Assembly: GCF_001039355.2 (NCBI RefSeq)
Contig: NW_019773725.1
Span: forward strand, 76,015-140,014
Source of the DNA: Lingula anatina
Taxonomy: Eukaryota > Brachiopoda > Lingulata > Lingulida > Lingulidae
DNA: 64,000 nucleotides
Direction of reading: 5' to 3'
Shown here one piece after another: positions 51,301-57,300 of this stretch. A model generated the notes under the pieces. The model had not been told where the DNA came from, made no database searches, and saw only the letters and a program-made list of their open reading frames with translations. The translations under genes and the position numbers were made by a program. Within the stretch, counting starts at the first letter, position 1; each line of letters begins with the position of its first letter.

Positions 51301-54300
51301 ATCGGGAATCTATTTCCCTGTAAAAACGTCGTTGTAAGAATTAACTAAGTTTAAAATATGCTGTTTTGGTGCTGGTGTCTGCAATAGTCTAAACAACAGA
51401 TTCAATTTCCATAAAAGAAAATCAAAGACCTTTTTTTTTAAGAAACCGCCTAATATGGGAGTCACTGGCTAGATAACATACATGATGGGTTTTCCCTCGT
51501 GGGGCCTCTAGAGTGCCTAATTTCTAAAAAGGAACCATTCATCTCCCACTTGGGTTCTTTATTTTGAACGGTTCAAACTTACATTCGCGTGCTGCATGCT
51601 ATGAAAGAGAATATTACACCCTATCATAAGGTACATACTTTTGTGGTGTGTGGTCTATTACACCTACGTCTTACTATTAAATGTCAAACAGTTCCATAAT
51701 GATCGCATGCAAACCATCTGAAACTCCCGTCGTTGACTTTTTAGATATTCTTTTTTTAGGCATCTAATGTCATCTATAAATCACCCAAAGAGTTCAAAAG
51801 GCGATTTTTTTTCCTGTGAAAGCATATGTCATAAAAACCACAAGAAACTCTTGAAACGGTCATGATTTAAGTATGTTCTGTTTTGTGGCAAAGATATACT
51901 TTAAATAACTCTGGGAAGAGCAAGAGCTGAAGGTAAGTTTTCATTGCTGGGACAAATGTCAAGGAATCACAATGAATAAAAATCCATTTATTTTTTTTTA
52001 TCATTTCTCGACTTGGATATCGAATATTATCACAGTTAGTACAGGTAGGCCTGATTGATTGTGAGACGAATTTTACAAAATAAATGCCACATTAGTTTGA
52101 TAAATTTCGAAACTGTAACAATTTATGAACCTAGAAATACAGCACTTTAGACCTAGTTCAGAGGTGAATGTCCCAAGATGTTTCTAAGAGTTGTCAAACT
52201 TGAAACGTTTCGACCCATATCCATCGCACTTCTACATTCTGTCTGAAATGATCGTGATCTCTCGTGAATCAGCGAGACTGCAAAACTTGCAGACGACCCG
52301 ACTTGGTTGAGAAACACAGGGTGTGATAGAGCCAACCAATTTCAAATAACAGATTAATTCATGTGACACATAAATTCCTGACGCTCCAAGTTTTTGAGGT
52401 AGTTTTATTTTACCCGTCGTTCATGATTCCATGTAATTCTAGACTTCTAGTAGCAGTGAGAAATCTAATTCAACGATCAGATCAAAGTCACAGAAATTGG
52501 GGAATGATAAGGCCTACCAGGTAGTGGAGCTAATTTTGAAACAATATTTGCCAGGTCTACTATAGTCTCTTTTATGACAAGAAAACCCTCCTCTATATTT
52601 ACAAATTTCTTCAATTTTGTAGCAGGCTACAGGGGCGGATCCAGGATTATTTGAAGGTGGGTTCCGTTTTATAGGAACGACAGGCCGCGGATGCGAAGCC
52701 GACCCTTCCCATCCCACCCTCGGCGTGGGGTTCGGGACCCGCTGAAGGACCCCGAAATTTTTTGGTATTTAAAGGGCGAACGGTGCCATTTGCTACTGTT
52801 TACAACTATGGTTCAGCTAGTCAAAGTTCTAATTTCAAGAGGGGACCACTGGTGTGATTTTATTTTCAGAAATCGAACGGGGGGTCAGGACCCCCCTGAC
52901 ACCCCCACTCTAAATCCGCCACTGGGCTATATTAGAGGTCCCTGTGATATTACAGAGTACGAGCTTCACCACAATTCAATGTACATGTACCTATTTTTGC
53001 ATACCTTTTGCAGCGAAGCTCAAGTCCTTTGGACATCTCGCTGACATCTTTGATCAAAGTACCGTTGTTTACCCGTCGATAGAACTTGAAAAGGTCGCAC
53101 AAGGAATTTCTTAAGCATTCAGTGCATCAGTCAGTCTTGTAAGGTAAAAATGTCAACTGATCTGAGAGTGAAATGAACATCGCCATGGCAACAATGTGAC
53201 GCTACACCTCGCCCAAGCACGCACCACCAATGAAGGTTTTCGTGCATAATACCCAGTGTGCATGCAAACAACACTCTTCTGTTAAGGCTGTCCTGCTTGC
53301 CACATAAACACCTGGATGAAGGGAAGAAGAGTCTTAACACCTGTATCCGATGCTGACATTCGCAAACACGTTCGCATTAACACGTTTCGAATTGCTTTTT
53401 GGGTAGTCAAAATAAACGAGAAGACCCGTTTACAACTGCGCAGATAAGGGAATGGTGTATATTCAACACAGGTGTATCCAAAATCAATTTTTCTGGTAAC
53501 AAGTGGACACAAAACACATTAGAAGATTGCTTTTTCTGGAAGGCAATACGATAGGGAAAATGTAGGCAGACAGTTTTTTACATGTGAGGCCCAAAACCGC
53601 AAATTTATTTAATGTTGGGGCTTTAGGATTATTGCGCATTTTCTGGAATTCAAATGTCGAGGGGACGTTAGAAAGATGTCACACGATGAGGCTTTGGAAA
53701 AAAATAAACGCATTTAAAACTGCACTTACTGCATGAAAAGACAAGCAAATGTAATATGTAAGGCGCTGGCGTATACGTGGAATAGGGACTCTTCACAAAC
53801 TTATTTTAAAACACTATCTCCAATTATGCTAGCCATTTTCCGGAAATCAGACTGAACAAATTGGGAACAAAATAACGCTGTTAGATATGTCAATATTAAA
53901 GGAAGTATACACCCCCCACTAAAACATCGCAACGGATTAACGTGTATCATGCTGGATTTTCTAGCAGTCAAAACACAGAGATGATAAGTTTGCATAACAC
54001 CTCATTCCGTTGATAAGGTAAGAACTATGGCGTATTTGAACCTGATAACGTACAATATCATCTGAGAGCATTGGTAATGCAAGTGTTCCGAGACACGCGG
54101 TTTTATTTGTTCAGCTAAACCATGACGATCAACAGCGAAACATAATAAACGTAAAAGATCAGGTTCGAAGAAAAAAAAATTCCATCGTTCTTCTGATAAA
54201 GCCACCTAAAGTCATCCTTTTCAAGTAGATCAGGGTCAGTGGCTGTCTAACATAGGGTCCCGTTTCTGATAAAGCCATATCTTTAATACATTTGAGAAGA

Positions 54301-57300
54301 TACGATTGCGATAATGTAAACAGTGCAACACTGATGCGCATGTTCCGCCATGAAGCCATGTCGATCAGCCTGGATACCAGAGAGGGTCGACCCTCTACCA
54401 AGGCCACAGAAAGCCATATCTTTAATACATTTGAGAAGATACGACTGCGATAATGTAAACAGTGCAACACTGATGCGCATGTTCCGCCATGAAGCCATGT
54501 CGATCAGCCTGGATACCAGAGAGGGTCGACCCTATACCAGGGCCACAGATTGACATTTCACTAGATATTCACTGATATGTCAATGGTTGATTCATGGCAT
54601 TTTATTTTTGCACTGCACGCGTCAAAGAAAATTGCAAATTATTAATCTGCGGCCTAACTTCACTATCCTCTATCATGACGAAGATGGGAATTTACAAAAG
54701 CATATTTGCGGGTCTTCAAATTTTGTATCCCAATTGGTATTATTAGAATGATTTTTTTTTGAAAAACGTTAATTTAATAGTCAATCATAGCTAATTCACA
54801 GATCAATTCCCCCATTGGTGTTTTTTTCACATGAGAGGCTTCCGTCAGCTGGTCCCTTAGGACAGAAAATGACGTCACGTGCAAAAGGTGGCGTCAATCT
54901 CCATCCAGACAGTGACGTCACTTGAAAAAGGCCTATACAATATATAACACAAATTCCTCAACATATCCATTGATCTTAATACTTTAAAAAGTGGCAATCA
55001 CCCTGAAATTCATTGCAATTTGAGACCCATCTTGATAATTCGCTCACAGAATACACCATGTATAAAAGGGAATGCTTTCAAGACAACGTTACTTGAAGGT
55101 AGTCTTGTACATGCCCAACGAGTTTGGGAAGACACTAAAAACTTTCTTCTCAAATATCAGCATACCTCTTCCCTTTCCAGTAACAGTTTTAGTCGTTACC
55201 ACCATTTTTTGTAAATTAAAAACACGTTTTTAATATGGTCACTTCCTTTTTCACGTGGAATTTACAAAGCCAGAGAGGGCACTGAAATCTGCTATATGGA
55301 ATGCATAAGAAGACACTTTCAAATTTCACAATCCTCATTTTGAAGGAAAAAAATGTGAAATTATGCTTCTTAGCCCAAAGTCTTACCTGCTGTAAAACAT
55401 GTGTCCCTCTTTTCGCTTTCTTTTCTCTAGTAGCTCAATATTTCAGAGTGGAAAGATGATTTATTATATGTCTCAACAATAGGACAACATCAAGTCCATG
55501 ATGCTAAGATAAAGTCAGTGTTGTCTGCATGACAAAAATCACTCACACAAACCTGTTTTGTCTGGCTTATAAACTATTTAAGATTCAAAAGATAAAAGAA
55601 CATATAATTCATAAAGAAAAATAAATGATATTTTTTCCAATATGTGATATGGATAACTTTTTTTGTCATACAAGGTCTCACATTTGTTACACACTGTTCA
55701 TTACACAGAATAATATTCTGATGTATCCCATTTTACATCAACTTATAATTTAGACAGAGTGAGAGATCACTGTCATTTTAACCAGCTGAATGCCTTTCAA
55801 CTGCCCTCGTTCATATCCCCCTCTTTTTCAGCTGAAGTTGTATGAGATATGTATGAACGGTTCTTCCATAATATCAAGGATTACCACATCAGTGGATTTA
55901 TAGCTGTCACGTCTGAAGCTGGCATCAATCTTTAGTGCCTTTCATCTTTGCTACTGAGTTTTAAAAGCATTATCTCATCAAGTAAGAATTTTAAGAAGAG
56001 GATTCACAGGACTACAGTTTTCTATAAAAGAAGTCCTTTTTTGTGGTGGTTATTGTTGTTGCCATTACCTGAACTGAGATATTTCTCTTGAAATCTTAAC
56101 TATGACACTGATTTCAATGTCATTCATGGTTATGATGTGGAAAGGATGTGGTTTTAACCTGGTTTTAATGTGGTTCTAATGTTTTGGATCTGACTTTGTA
56201 TGGTTTTAGTATGGTTTGAACCTGGCTCTGAATTGGACTAAACCTGGTTCTAAGCTGGTTTACAAGCCAATTTTGTTTCATTTATAATAAAGCTAACATG
56301 AAATCTGCTCTTTATATTTTAACTCCAGCTTGATTGTCAGTATAAAGTTTCTCCTGTTGTTGATGCTGTATTACAGACAAAGGAAGAAAAAAAATCTGAG
56401 GTCTGATTTTGCCTCTGGTTATAACAAATATCTACAGTAAACAAAGGCTGGCAATGTGATCATTAATATCCTCCATGGCAACATTAGTTTGTGAAAACAT
56501 CATTAAAACATCTTCTCTAATGATTTTTCCTTGTTCAAGGAAACCACGCAAACCTGAGGGCAAAGATAAATGTGTAGCTTGTGGCATTTTTTTCACTAGG
56601 GAAGAACTTTGGGGAATTTACTATAGATGCCTGAGGCAGTGGAAAACGTGTGGTTATTTATGGGTCGTTCTTCAATTTACTTCTCAGAAAGCAATAACGT
56701 GTTATGTGGCATGTGAAAATCAGTTTATGCCTGACAATTGATATGCCGATGCAAAACCTGTGAAAATTAGTCCTACCTTAAAGATTAATCTAGTTGTCAA
56801 CTGAAATGGTAATGTAATGAAGTTTCATGACTAAACTCTTCTGATGAATATTAATATGAAAATCTATTAGCACTTAAACTGATTTGTAGAGAAGTCAAGA
56901 ACAATTGTAATGATATTAATTAACGTATTACAGGTATCAGGCTGGCTATGTATACGTTTAACAGGGAGGGGATATTCAGAAATGTGACAGGTAAAAAAGT
57001 GCACATGCATGAAGACCGATTTTCCGAGTATTTGAAATATTCAAAATGTGTGAAAATCAGCTTCCACATCCAAGCTGTTTTTCATTCCATATTAATTCAC
57101 AAAATTGTGATATTGTAGCTCAATGAACACTGTATGCAAGACTGAGTCAGCCGTACTTTTTATTCAAAATCAATAAGGCTATAATATTAATTATCTGATG
57201 TGATTCAACTGGAACCATTTAAATTGATAAATATTATATAAGCAGATTTTGTTCTCATTTCTTACTGTAAACATACAGATGATTTATAAAGAGCTTCCTT

